Source of the DNA: Uloborus plumipes
Taxonomy: Eukaryota > Arthropoda > Arachnida > Araneae > Uloboridae
DNA: 64,000 nt
NCBI GenBank assembly: GCA_038373865.1
Contig: JAXGGA010004415.1
Location: 1-64,000, forward strand
Direction: 5' to 3'
Shown: in pieces, positions 23,851 through 35,725 of the stretch
Layout: each line of letters starts with the position of its first letter
Position numbering within the stretch: the first letter of the stretch is position 1
Notes under the pieces: generated by a model
Told to the model about the DNA's origin: nothing
What the model saw: the letters and a program-made list of their open reading frames with translations, nothing else
Database searches by the model: none
Position numbers and translations under genes: made by a program

Positions 23851-24682
23851 AACTTTAGCACTACAGGATGGTAAAGGCAGTTCTTCGAATATTCTTTCAG
23901 AGTAGAAAAATGATAATAACATTATTAGAACTGTAAAAAGAGATCAAGTAGTTCTCCAAAACGGCCTACAACACGTCTGAATTTTCATATTTCTTCTCAT
24001 TCACATCCATTTTAACTAAATTTAAATTTTCCTTGCTATCGCTTGGACAGCAGGACTTTTTACTGGTTTGTAATACAGTTGTATCTTTTAGCATGCAAGA
24101 AACGGTAAATTGACATTTTCTCGTAAAAATAAAAGGGTTCATACCATTTTTTATGGTTAAGTTTGGTAGTTAAAAATGAAAAAAAAAGAAAAAAATCAAT
24201 AAATCGATTTTCAATTATTTTTTCGAATAAATTTCTAACAGTGCAGCTTAAAGACAAATAGCATCAGACAAATTAGTAAAAAAATTTGCAATTTTCATGC
24301 AAATCGGTCAAGTAGTAACATAGATATGAGCATTTATAGGATCGAGCGGCCGCCATCTTTGATGACGTCATAACAGGAAAATTTACCTGGAGACGGATGT
24401 CCACCCGAGTCTAAAATACTTTTTAGGACACCTACTAAACATTTTTTGAAAAGAAATTCTCCCTATTAAAATATTCTACAGAAGTGTTGGGCATTTATAT
24501 AGCATTTAGGAGAGCGATCGGCAGCCATCTTTGATGACGTTATAGCAGAAAAATGTACCAGGTGGCGAATGTCCACCCGAGTCCAAAATACTTTCTAGGG
24601 CACCCACTGAACATTTTTGAAAAAAAATTCCCCGTACTCAAACATTCCTACAGAAGTGCTGTCAGATCCTGGACTACTAAGC

Positions 24683-24938
24683 GCAATTGAAGGGGCAAGT
24701 GGATAAAGGTGATATGTGACAATGTCTTTTAATTTCTAGAAAAGGCTTTCAAAAAAAGGTTGCGTCATTTTTTTAATGAACTTTAATCAAAGGGTAAACG
24801 GTGTCATATTCTTAGTTACCAACCTTTTCTGCGACTAAGGGGACATGATACTGATGGACTTATCAACTTTATCCATGGTAAAAAGTAAGTTTCTAAAATT
24901 GTCACATATCACCTTTATTCACTGGCCTCTTCAATTGC
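24683..24938. mobile_element. 256-bp MITE beside the long-arm element
   Basis: TIRs of about 40 bp: GCAATTGAAGGGGCAAGTGG and ATAAAGGTGATATGTGACAA on the left, with the reverse complement on the right (ATTGTCACATATCACCTTTA...TCAATTGC). It starts seven bases after the long-arm element ends. No clear target duplication was seen. Confidence 0.7.
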
Positions 24939-25375
24939 TTTTTAATGCAGGGTTATGTTGGTGGGATTTGGAAACAGATGTACTGAAGGAAACAAATGGA
25001 ATGAAATGAAGTTCAAAACTTCGGTTCTCTATAGTGGTAAGTTGACTTGGGACATGGACAATGTTTCTCTCTATTTTGGGCTAAAATTAAGTGTAATTGG
25101 CCTGAATTGAGTTGGTATACTTTCACAAGTACTTTGCAACAGTATTGCATCTTAAATCCGAGGCAATTACCCTTTTCTTAGTTCCCCCAAAAGAGGAAAG
25201 CATTGTTTATATCTTTTTTTTTTTTAATTTCTAGCAGATGCTCTTGAACAACGTTCAATGACTCGAGTATGCATGCGCACACTCAACACATACTCATGGA
25301 GAGAGATATGTCAAAAGTAAAGAGTAAAAACTACATTAAGGTAAACGGTAACAAGATGTAATGTTTCCAATGCAG
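24939..25375. other. No gene recognised
   Basis: Unique-looking sequence without an identified repeat. It leads into the acceptor-like TTTCCAATGCAG before 25376. Confidence 0.35.
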
Positions 25376-25527
25376 GACAAGTAAAGATTGTACCATGTGA
25401 GCTGTGTTCTGTAGTTGTAGTGGATTTAGTGTTAACCAGGGTGCATCACGTGGAATGCTTTGTCTGTATCGGAGGCCAGCTTTCTAAAGGAGCTGAATCG
25501 TACTGCATACATCAAATTTTAAACTAA
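25376..25527 (+). pseudogene. LIM-domain-like relic
   Basis: A short frame after an acceptor-like TTTCCAATGCAG reads PCELCSVVVVDLVLTR, then VHHVECFVCIGGQLSKGAES, and stops at 25525-25527. The CxxC, the later HHVECFVC and the QLSKG phrase resemble a LIM zinc finger of the kind found in LIM-homeodomain and LMO proteins. One cysteine of the usual set after CFVC seems to be missing (IGG in place of a CxxC spacing). No further LIM exon or homeodomain was found nearby. It could be a decayed exon or retrocopy, or a chance resemblance. Confidence 0.3.
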
Positions 25528-26935
25528 ACAGCTGCTACGAATAAAAATCGTTCTGAAGCTCATGTATCCATAACCTGATTCCTACACTTCTGCTGTGCTG
25601 CATTGTTTCAGCACCCAGGGCCGAGTCGGCTAAGGCAAACTTCTAAGAAATAGAAGATGATTAGACGAAGAAGATAAAAATACTTCACAACTTGTTTCCA
25701 ATGTAAAGCAACTATCGAAACATTTCTATCTTTTATCTTTGACTCACTTTCTGTGCTGAAGACATTCATAGAACATTATATGATGTTGACAGCGGACATG
25801 TTTGCTTCTGTAAGGTTAATCCAATCAAATGGTTCCGCTAAGAAATTTATTTTTTAGCACAACGGTATCAAGAAGTCAATTTTTTATGGAATATGTATTG
25901 ATGTCAAAAAAAAAAAAAAAAAAAACTTGTATTATGTAATTTTTTATTAACCAAAACATTAGAAGTAAAACTTTTGCACTAACCTAAAGTTAAACAAATT
26001 ACAAAGATCTTTTGCATATTTTTAATTTTAGGGATTTTAATCAAGGAATTGAAAAAGTAATAATTCAAAAAAAAAAATTCTTGAATTAGTCAATTATTTA
26101 CATTAATATCTATCTAGCTAGCTATCTAGCTATTTATCTGTCTATCGACAATACAACCGTATAGTGAGTAAACTTCCTTTTTTTTAACATTTCCTTTTCC
26201 TATATTAAAAAAAAAAAATTCTTTGTAAATATAATTTGCGTATTTAAAAAAAAAAAGTTTCAATCGAAAAATATTTATTTTCAAATAAATAAAAAAAACC
26301 CTCTTTTTAAAGATAAAATAAGTAGCTACCATTTGTATTTCTTTTCCCTTTCTAAAAAAAGAAAGAATAACAAAAAGGATTAGCTGTTCAATATCAGGCG
26401 CTCAAAAGTTGTAAGATGCAGTTCTAATTTCCTCTAAGGGAGGGAATTATGCGGCAGCAGACGGGATCTTCCTTAAATGATGATGAGGTCGAGACATTTT
26501 AGTTTAATGACTTGGATGATAAATGGATGTCTTGTGTAAGTCTTAATCCGTTTACTTGCAGTTATTATTTTTTTTCCAGTTTGGAAAGAACAATTTTGGA
26601 AAAAAGAAAGGAAAAAAAAACGATAAAAACATTGCATTTTAATGATTGTTTAAAATATAGTATGGTAAAGTATTATTTAAGCCATGAATGGCTTCTTGCA
26701 CTTTGTGTTGGTAATTTTAATGATTATAAATTCCCGGATTTTTTTTCAATAAAAAATGACTAATTAAGATTTTTTTCTTTCTCTCTTCTTTTTTATTGGT
26801 TTAAGTTATAAATCAAACTGGTTGGAATGCTCTTTTAATCTTCGTCGAGTCAATTCGTATTTTGCTCACTTGGATTGTTTTCAATAATCGAATCATAGGA
26901 TTACAGTAATCTCAGATTGATTAATCGTCGCCTTT
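25528..26935. other. Gene-free stretch with simple repeats
   Basis: Contains A-runs near 25907-25924, a TATC/TAGC tract at about 26107-26147 and further A-runs near 26208-26290. The frame at 26512-26763 has no recognisable family features. Confidence 0.45.
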
Positions 26936-26943
26936 ATTTAGAC

Positions 26944-29025
26944 CTGGGGTGGCAAACCGTTTTAGGAAGAGTGCCGCTTTCGGAAAGAAACTAGTTCTGC
27001 GTGCCACTTTGAATTTTTTCAATAAAAAAAGAGTGAAAACTTACTATTAGTAGGCTGATTATGTGCTTATTTACTCAAATAGTAGTTTTTCCATGTAAAT
27101 ATGCAGGGTTACTCATCGCCCTCAAAAGTAATGGTTTGCCCTGACCTTACTACTTCAGAGTCTCCCAAGAGGCATGCCCCCTTCCCTTGCTCCTAAAATA
27201 AACAAATAAATAAAAAATAATTTAACAAAATACCTATAAAAACACTCCGCCCTAAAAAGTTAAATAGCGCAGTCTGCAGTATGACTCCTACCCTGTCTGA
27301 CGCCTCCAAAGTCTGTGTAGTGCAGAAGCTCAGTACAGGAAAAGTTCGTCAGGAAAAATACAAACTAAAGCTCGAATTTTGTTGATACAGAGCAACAGGG
27401 ACTGCAAAAAAAAAAAAAAAAGAAAGAAAGACTATGTTAAGTCTTCGGCGAAGGCGCAACCAGAAAATAATATTCAGGAGGAGGGGGTGCTAAAAAAATC
27501 CTTTCTAAACTTAGTAGCAATTCTCAAATTGCAAAGTCGATTTCTCAAGAGAGAAGTTCTTTCTTTTATCGAATAAGAGCACAAATAAAATAGGGAAATT
27601 TGGGGGTTTCCATCCGAATATTTTTTTTAAATGGTAGATCTACAAACGCAGTTTCAAACTCTTTGGTAATGTTTTGCAAGAATTAAAGTTTTTATGTTAA
27701 GGAAAACCCCTTTCCGCTAACGTCAGTGGCAGGGGTGTTCCAAATAGAAGGGGCTTCAGGAACTCTCCCCTCGAAATTTATCGAAATTTAAGTACTAACA
27801 ACGAAGTTTCTAGACACTCATCAGTGATTTTAGTACGAGGGGATCGGAGGTTCTACACATTAAATTTTTCGAAACATCACGATTTTAGTTTTATACACCC
27901 AATTTCGTCGTTCTTTAGTAATATTAGAGGGAGAGGTTTCAAAGACCCTTTTCCAGTAATTTTCCGAAATTGAAGTCTTTAAAACACTTTGTAGAACTTG
28001 GTAGTGTTTGGAGCCCGTTAAATTATTCAAAATTTAAGCTCCAAATACGCAATTTTAGATTATCTTCGACGTTGTTAGGTGTCAATGGCACTTTCTTCCT
28101 GAAAGTTTTACGACATTGAAGCCCGAAGACAAAATTTTAGATGCAATGTAGTGATTTTTTGTATGGAGGATGTGTTTTTTAAAATTTCTTATTTTCAGAT
28201 GGACCAGAAGGGGGGGGGGATAGGGAATGAAAGAAAAAAGTAAGAAGGGGGATAAAATTAGCTGATCAACTATCTGAAACTGTGGAGATTTTTATTTTGG
28301 AGATTACTTTTCAAAAAAAAAATATTAAGACTTTTTCTCAACATTATTATTTATTGCTTTTTTTACAAAAAACTTCATTTTCCCGACAAGTGTTCTTTTC
28401 TTTTCTTCGGTAAGAATGATTCTGAAATCATTCAGCGCAATATTTTTCTTAGAAACTTATCTTCTCAAATGATTGTCAAGCAATATGTAACGAAACCTAC
28501 CATCTGTACAAAGAAAAAACTCTATTTTTTTCCTGCCTGTGCCTTTTCAATTGCACTTTTAAGTTCTTTGAAAATGTCATCTCTTGTTGTGAAAACCAGT
28601 TGGTGTAAATCGCGCGAGCACGAGAGATCCTCAGCAATATCGAAATTTTCATTCGTGAAACGAACAAATATACTTAGTTGCGCATTGTTTGTTGGGTCAG
28701 TTTTCGTTTAAAGCTAATGGTTAATATAGCAAGTAGTGCAGTTCAGACACTTTGTGAATCAACTTCTTTACCCATGTCACATATGCGACGCATGGTTATA
28801 TTTCTAAAGTTATTATATCGACATTTTTCACGTCATTATGGTTATTACAATCATTATTAAAAATCAATCAAAGTATTGTTTCAGTGGGTTTTTAGAGCTT
28901 GACAAAGATCCTGAAAACACTGATTTCTCATTTTTATTAAAATTTTCCGATCAGTTATCGCGTGCCACTCTGGATACCTTGCCGTGCCACACTGTAGCAC
29001 GCGTGCCGCGGGTTGCCCACCCGTG
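26944..29025. mobile_element. hAT element, 2.1 kb, decayed
   Basis: A perfect 8-bp duplication ATTTAGAC flanks it (26936-26943 and 29026-29033). The ends CTGGGGTGGCAAACC and the reverse complement of GGGTTGCCCACCCGTG are imperfect inverted repeats of the common hAT type (CAGGGGTGGGCAA). GTGCCGC and CGTGCCAC phrases lie subterminally at both ends. No intact transposase was found. Short frames at 28469-28860 may be remnants but show no DDE or hATC motif. Confidence 0.85.
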
Positions 29026-29033
29026 ATTTAGAC

Positions 29034-30528
29034 CATTGTCTGACGTCTTTTATAATAGAAGTACATCTAGTGATCATTTGTGAAAAGAAAATCTGTTTAT
29101 CAATTGTTTTTTATGTTACGATTTTATAACGTGGTTTCTAGCTTTGCATTGAAGAGTTTATATAATAGTGTACATATATAAGTATTAAACAAAATATCCG
29201 TTTAGTCGCGTTTTGTGATTAATAGTGCTTTAATCAGAAGAAGTCATAGATGATTTTGTTCGTCCTAGACTAAACGCACATATGTCCGATAGTATTCAGA
29301 CTGACTACTAAGACGATTAACTGTAACTTAGTAATTACGCTACATATTTTTATAAATTTTGTAAATTACGGGCATTTATTTATTTGTTTTTTATTAAGAA
29401 TATTGCAACTGTTTAAGCTTGCTTCTTAGGTTGTTTTTTTCCCTGCTTATACGGTTGTTAACATGGAGTTCTATGGATTTGACGAGAAATTGGTGAAATA
29501 TCATCAGGTTGGCTTCATTTTCGACAGTTGACATTTTCGGCACCAAATTCGGAAAGAAATTGCTAAATCTCAAAGTTTGGTGATATTTTGAACCCTGTAT
29601 TTAGTTCAAAAATTTTCTTTACTCAGCAGTGTCTTAGAATTTTAAGGTATAAATAGAGCGTTGTTCAGAGCACAGAGTTAAGTAGCTATCATTCAATTGA
29701 AAACTTGAAATGACTGGCCTGATGTTTCGTCTCCTGCTTGTTTCCTTCACCAAAGCACTCGGAAGCAGTTTTGGTGACATTTTTTCAATCTTAACGATAG
29801 ATTGCCAAGTTTACTGAAGGCACAAATGTCCTCCTATAATAGTCTATGAAATACGTTTTAAAAGAATAGATTTCAGTTAATATCTTTAGTAGTTTAAGGT
29901 TAATCTCTAGAGAGATGATTCCGGGCAAAATGTTTTCCCCTAGAGTTTCTGAATCTGCTACCGCTTGTCTATCAAGGACACAGAGATAGCTAGGCAGAAA
30001 CGAAAATAATTCACAGATGTGGGATCTCTTTTCTAATCGTAGCACAAGCGCTTAAGAGTTGGATTAATAAAATATGAGCAACAAAATATTTGATGCGTTA
30101 CGTTGAGTTGTAAGAGTTGCAATAATCCTTCTTTATTACTTAAAAATATATTAAGAAACAGCTTTTTTAAACATTCACCTTGCTTCAAATAATTTTCCTA
30201 GATTAAATAATGGCACATCGAACGAATGTGAGTCTTCAACAATAATTATAACACTTTTTTATTAGCTTTAAGTCACATTTGTAATTGATTTTTAAGGCAT
30301 TTTGTCTGTGTGTTTAACTCGCAATGCTAAATCAAAATTTAGGACGCAGTTAATGACGTCATTAATTCTTCCCATCGTTTCCTAAATCCTTTTCAATAAT
30401 GAGTTCCACATGATAGAAGCGAACAAAGGTTAAAACAACATCCACGCCTGCCAATTAACATTCCGTTGAAAATGTATTGCGGATTTCAGATAATTCCTCT
30501 CATTAATTGGTCCAACCATTGCGAGATC
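29034..30528. other. Gene-free stretch
   Basis: Nothing recognised on either strand. The minus-strand frame at 29791-30045 has no homologous feel and no splice support. Confidence 0.4.
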
Positions 30529-30732
30529 TACACTGTTAAAAAAATTTCCTGAAAATAATGAAAAAACATACGGCAGCTGAGTTGCCGGAGTGTTTCCGTT
30601 TCGTTAATTATATTTCCGTGATTTTACGGAAAAATGACGAACAGAGCGTTCGTCATTTTTCCGTTAGGCATTTTTTCGTTTCGTAATTCTCCGTTCTCCA
30701 TTTTTTCGGTTCTTATTATCCCCGCTTATACG

Positions 30733-31271
30733 TTATAGGCTTATACCTATACGCTTTGACTTATATGTATGCATGCAAGATGGAAAATTATTTAAATTTT
30801 GCAAATTAACAAGCGCTTTTATAGCAGCTTAATATCAATAGCAAATTATCTATGGAAGTTCAATGAATTAGTCCTTTAAGTGTCGCAAAATGCGTAGATT
30901 GTGTAGAACAACAAATGCACAAATTGAAATTTTAAGAAACATTTGAAAATTTGCGAAACAATATAAACATATAAAAAGAACAAACATGGGTAATGTGCTG
31001 CCTTATCTTTTTCGTTTGTTCTTTTTATATGTTTATATTGTTTCGTAAATTTTCAAATGTTTCTCAAAGTTTCTTAAAATTTCAATTTGTTCATTTGTTG
31101 TTTTTTCCAATCTACACATTTTGCGCCACTTAAAGGACTAATTTATTAAACTTTCATATATTATTTGCTATTAATATTAAGCTGCTATAAAAGCGCTTGT
31201 TTATTTTGCAAAATTTCAATAATTTTCCATCTTGCATATATAAGTATAAGCGTATAGGTATAAGCCTATAA
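30733..31271. mobile_element. 539-bp fold-back element
   Basis: The left arm 30733-30985 and right arm 31014-31271 are imperfect reverse complements around a 28-nt centre. The outer ends are TTATAGGCTTATACCTATAC and its inverse. It is nested within the 30531-33016 element and lacks coding capacity. The target duplication was not resolved. Confidence 0.75.
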
Positions 31272-32455
31272 TGTAAAAATGTGGGTGATTAAAATATGGG
31301 AAAATGAGAAACAGAAAAATAGAGCAATTAAAAAAGGAGCGTAAACTAGCTCACCGGAAAATTATATATATATAAGACAAAATGATGAGCAAAAATGTAA
31401 ACTTAAAACTCTTACGAATTTTGTTTTTTAGAAAAAGTTTGAAAATATCCGCTCATATACTTCAAACTTTTAAACATCTTGCCTTTAAAAAAAATACTAA
31501 AGCAATACAAGAATTGGCTTTTTTTTTTTCATTAAAAATTTTAGTTCATTAAAATAACATGATTTTTTTAAAAAGATTACATCAATCTCGCATAAAATAC
31601 TCAAATATTTTGAAGATGGAATGATCAATGCATAGTATTTCTGAGCGCATAACTTCAAAAAATTAAAAAGTATTAACAAGGTGCATTCTTTTAAAAATAT
31701 TTTCTCTTATGTTTGAATAAAAATTAAGTTCTTCCGAAAGTTCTTTTTTTCCTTTCTGAATTTGAAACATTCGTGGTTTCTTAAAAAAAAAAATCCTGTA
31801 TTGTTACTGATTTCCTCTATTTTCATATATATTTACGTTATGGTGATCATAGTGATCAACACTTTCAGAAATGCACTCTCAAAATTAACGAACTTTCTTT
31901 GTTTTTGATGAAATCACTTCCAAGAATATACCCCGAGCGAACATTTCGTAATTTTTTGGGGATGAATTTCGTCAAATGTAGCGAAATATTTCTTTATCCT
32001 AGTATTGTCAAATTGACAATCATTTTCGTAGTTTTGACAACATTAATTTCGTCACATTAACGAAGTAAAGTCATAAAGTAAAAAAGCTAAGTTTTGAAAC
32101 TAAGCTTTTAAATCTTGATATAAAATTACAAAAATCATTTCCCTAAATTTTACTAACCCTCAGCACCAGTAAGTTCATACATGCAACTACTAAAATGTAC
32201 AATTGGTTTACATCATGAAATAACTAACTGTTAAGTCTGGACTCAGATTAAAATAAAAATAGCAGAAACAAAAATAAAAATTCTTACCTCTTAAATAAAA
32301 ATTTTCTTTTTTTTGTTGCTCAAAAAAGGCAACAATAGAGCGAGTAGATTTTAAAATGCACTAACACGCCCTTTTGTTGCCTATTTTGAATTTATCCATT
32401 GCGATAAACGAAGTCTTCTTAAAAATGTTGAGAGGAAATGCTGGATACCGAATAA

Positions 32456-32758
32456 TCACATGAAAAGATCCAAATTATTTTTCCAGTCAATTTGATTAAC
32501 TACGCAGAATCCTGGAACAGTTCTTCTTCGAATGCTATCAATAGTCAACGCTCTTCGACGAAGCATTTTCAAATTGAAACAAAATGGCGCACACATAATA
32601 ACGTCCTGAGGAACACGATTAAATAACATTCGACTGTGATGACAAACGACGAGACACAGATGTCCTCTTTTCCATGCTAATGCGAATAATACAGCTTTCA
32701 CAGAAGCGTAAACATGCACATTAATTCTCGATGACTTTACGTTACTTTTGCTGCGCAC
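32456..32758 (-). CDS. Unrecognised 100-codon frame in CACTGTTA element
   Basis: A minus-strand frame starting about 260 bp inside the right terminus and reading away from it, the place where an element-encoded gene would begin. It is basic in its first half and has Cys/His residues (HLCLVVCHHSRML, DVIMCAPFCFNLKML), but no known domain was recognised. No upstream promoter or downstream exon could be shown. It may be an exon of a decayed element protein or a chance frame. Confidence 0.2.
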   Translation of the reverse strand: MRSKSNVKSSRINVHVYASVKAVLFALAWKRGHLCLVVCHHSRMLFNRVPQDVIMCAPFCFNLKMLRRRALTIDSIRRRTVPGFCVVNQIDWKNNLDLFM

Positions 32759-33187
32759 TTTGATTCAGTTATGAATCATTTGTGCTGCCGTCGTTTCTGC
32801 GCACGCCCCAAGTCTCTTTAGACTGTATCTAACTCTCTCGTGCGGTTATATTTCAACCACAAAACCGGGTAAATTCCGTTTTTTGTTTCTCCAACTTGGT
32901 AATTCACGGAATAGTTCCGTTTTTTCAAGGAAAAGTTCTGTTTTGAAACGAAAACGGAAATTTACTGTTAAAATCCGTAAAAATCTTCCTGAAAATTCAG
33001 GTTTTTTTTAACAGTGTACAAGTGAGATAGAAGAATCTCCTGTCTGTTTGTTGGAATGATTTTTAAGCAAGGCAACAGTGGAAGTGTTTACACAATATTT
33101 CAATTCATGTGCTACCTAATGTATTTTTTGTTTTCTGCTTGATTTCATTATTATTGTCATCTTTAAATAGGTTTCTTAAAAAATATA

Positions 33188-33350
33188 CAGTCGAGCCCGC
33201 TTATTAAAATATCGGATCGAGCCCGCTTAATACAATACATTTTCAATGCACCAAACTGTTGTAAGGCATTATTTTGATCCCGGATAATGAAATATCGCTT
33301 ATTAGAATATTTTTTTGCAACAAAGTTATTCCATTAAGCGGGCTCGACTG
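33188..33350. mobile_element. pogo-type MITE
   Basis: The ends CAGTCGAGCCCGCTTATTAA and the inverse of CATTAAGCGGGCTCGACTG are flanked by TA (33186-33187 and 33351-33352). TIRs starting CAGT with a TA target are typical of pogo/Tigger-derived MITEs. An internal direct repeat of TCGAGCCCGCTTA follows near 33217. Confidence 0.85.
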
Positions 33351-33352
33351 TA

Positions 33353-33498
33353 AGGGCCATGCTCCACATCGACGTAAAGCAGAAAAAATAGGCAGAAGCG
33401 TAAAATGGATTCAATGGTCTTCCTATGGAAAGTACCCAGATTTTCGGTTTCTGCCTTCAGTTTCGGTCGCGTTTTACGCTGATGTGGAGCATGGCCCT
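33353..33498. mobile_element. 146-bp MITE abutting the pogo MITE
   Basis: The ends AGGGCCATGCTCCACATC and the inverse of GATGTGGAGCATGGCCCT are flanked by TA (33351-33352 and 33499-33500). Its left TA is the right TA of the preceding MITE. The frame at 33274-33501 merely runs through both MITEs. Confidence 0.8.
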
Positions 33499-33500
33499 TA

Positions 33501-34992
33501 GTTATGCGTGCAGAAAGATCCTACGTACATTAGCTTAGGACTGAAAAACTGTTGATTTATGAATGGTGTTATTGTTTGTTTTTAGCTTTCATGGATTTTT
33601 TTTTACTTTTAATGTTATTGTTTTTATCAATACTTTAAATGCAAGTCGAGTGATAATTAGATTTTAGCTATTGTATGAGCTATTATCGTTTTATAAACAT
33701 TTCGGATTATCCGTGGTAATTGCTTATTCGCGGTTACCGCGGGCGAAAAATATTAATACTACTTGAATTCAAATACATTTTTCCAGGGAAAGAGGAAGAT
33801 TTTCTGTGTCAAACCTTTTAGAGCTTTTATCGGTAAAGTACATGGGAAATAAAACAACAATGACAATCTTAAATGTTTTAGTAAACTAAGATGGTTTTAT
33901 AGTTTCAACTTCCCTGTATATTTATTTCACTTACAGAAAATCGGAAATGTGTCTCAAAAGTATGGTCAAGCTTATTTTCACACTAAAATAAAATTTATCA
34001 TCTCGGAAAATAGGGGAGGGGAACGATTGCTTATTATTATGCATCTAAAGCAGAAAGCTTACATGGGTTGAGTATTCTCAGTATTTACTCATGATATCTG
34101 TAAGATTGTAAGAGTCGAAATAAACTTATTATCACTTAATCTAGAAGTGTTTTTTTTTCTCAATATTCCGATCAACATTTTATTTAACATTTCTTCATTC
34201 AAAAAAGGAGGAGAGACGGGTGTGTCAGATTTTTTTTTTCTAATGAAAAGTTAACCCCTTTCTGTAAAAATGTCTCCTAAATAATCTAAGAATCAATTCC
34301 ACGTCCATTTTCTCGCTAAGACAAAATGATAAAAATTGTATTTTTTAAACTTTAATAACGTATAAATATGTATGACCTCGTTTAGTCACTGCTTAAGTAT
34401 TCATATCTAATGCCTCCTTGGAATGTACAGGTATACCCCATAGACAATCAATTTCATTTTTCAAACATTCCTGTTGCGTATTATATATAGGTATTCATTA
34501 ACGGTTTTTCCATCTTTGCAACGAATGAATTTTTACTTCTTGCCGAAATGGCCGATTTTTCACCTTTTCAAGAATTTTCAATACTTAATAAAGATAGCTC
34601 TTTGTAAAGATTAGAAATAACGTTTTGAGAATAAATTTATGTAAATAACCGCTTTAAAGGAAAGGTAGAATCTAAGTTCTAATTTTGCATACATTAACGG
34701 GTTCGGTTTGGAATAATATCGGTATAAGTCAGTTTCCATGTCTCTGATAGGACCAGCAGCCATAATTTTCTTTGTCATCATTCATCAACTGTCCTTGCAG
34801 GCACTTGATCTTCTTTCAGAAAATCCATCGTCATTGTGGAACGACGGTGATGTAAGTTGTTTAAAGTTAGTTCTAAACAAGTTGCAAATAGCATTGCCTG
34901 AATATTTATTCATAAAAAAAACCTTTTTTTTCTCGAAGCTGTATTAGAATGACTTTCACTCTCATTCTTCTCCTGAAACATAGATAATTCTA
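33501..34992. other. Gene-free stretch
   Basis: No exon or repeat end was recognised. The 34738-34947 plus frame is hydrophobic then polar and has no convincing splice site or homology. Confidence 0.4.
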
Positions 34993-35104
34993 ACTGCAGT
35001 TGTGGGGCAAACTCAACCTGGCAGCGTGGCAGCTTTATTAAGACTATAGGATCCTACTCACAGCATTACAAGGCTGCCAGGTTAAGTTTGCCTCAACTGT
35101 AGTA
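34993..35104. mobile_element. 112-bp MITE
   Basis: Inverted ends of about 30 bp: CTGCAGTTGTGGGGCAAACT...ACCTGGCAGC on the left, and on the right the inverse of GCTGCCAGGTTAAGTTTGCC followed by TCAACTGTAG. Confidence 0.7.
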
Positions 35105-35348
35105 TTTCAAACTGTGTTTTTTTTTTAAATTGTGGGACAAATGCAAAAAAAAAAAAATATAAACGGTAGTATAATCCGCAAGTAATAGCCTCAGTATCTT
35201 CCAAAGAATTGAACTGAAGAAAGTTAGTAAACCTTCGGGTGCACCTCACTTAAACAAAGGGGAGAGAGGGAAAACTATCGTAGTGAGAGAGAGATATGGA
35301 GAGTAGTTACAAAACCCCTCAACAATTTTTTTAACTTTGCTAACCCTA

Positions 35349-35725
35349 GATTGTAAAAAAGGAATGTTGTTTTTACCGTATAATACAGCTAATTTTACAG
35401 TAACAAACTATAAAAATTGCTAATTTTACAATAATAAACTGTAAAATTTCTAACTTTACAGTACTAAACCGTTAAATAGCCAATTTTTTTAGTTTAGTAC
35501 CGTGTATTTTACAGTTTTAAACTAAAACCTCTGCTGCCAGTACTATACTGTTGTTGTTACAGTATAATACAGCTAAATTTTACGGCAATTAACTGTAAAA
35601 TTGCTTACTTTACAGTAGAGACTAAAATTGCTGGCTTTACAGTTTATTACTGTGCATTTTACAGTTTTAAATTGGAACCACGGCTGCCAGAAATATACTG
35701 TAAAAACAGTTCATTTTTTGCAGTG
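35349..35725. mobile_element. CACTGTA-type MITE with ACAGTA repeats, copy 1
   Basis: The body is made of repeated phrases such as TTTTACAGTAACAAACTATA and CTGCTGCCAG. The right end TTTTTTGCAGTG is the inverse of CACTGCAAAAAA. The left end is decayed (GATTGTAAAAAAGGAATG after TA). It is an inverted relative of 41072-41391. Confidence 0.7.

Larger units (their letters stand above)
21081..24675. mobile_element. DNA transposon with ~0.8 kb inverted arms
   Basis: The left arm (21081 to about 21901) and right arm (about 23862 to 24675) are reverse complements, with ends AGTCCTGGATCTGAGAGCAC and AGTCCAGGATCTGACAGCAC. Each arm contains a diverged direct duplication of about 165 bp (GCACTTCTGT..., ATGACGTCAT, GGCGGCCGCTCG). 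Flanks are ACTAT on the left and ACTAA on the right, a possible 5-bp duplication. The interior holds a degenerate coding remnant and a nested hAT MITE. Long arms with internal direct repeats resemble some MULE-like elements, but the class cannot be settled. Confidence 0.75.
30531..33016. mobile_element. CACTGTTA-type element, 2.5 kb
   Basis: TA flanks both sides (30529-30530 and 33017-33018). The left end is CACTGTTAAAAAAATTTCCT and the right end is the inverse of TTTTTTTTAACAGTG. Subterminal zones repeat ACGGAAA and TTCCGTTT motifs on both sides (30590-30715 and 32870-32965). The interior contains a 539-bp fold-back and one 100-codon minus-strand frame. The right terminus matches 1207-1319. 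Confidence 0.75.

Noticed and set aside
21081..24675. Polinton/Maverick element, because of long TIRs starting with AG
   Set aside because: There is no 6-bp target duplication, the unit is far too short, and no polymerase B, integrase or capsid motifs are seen.
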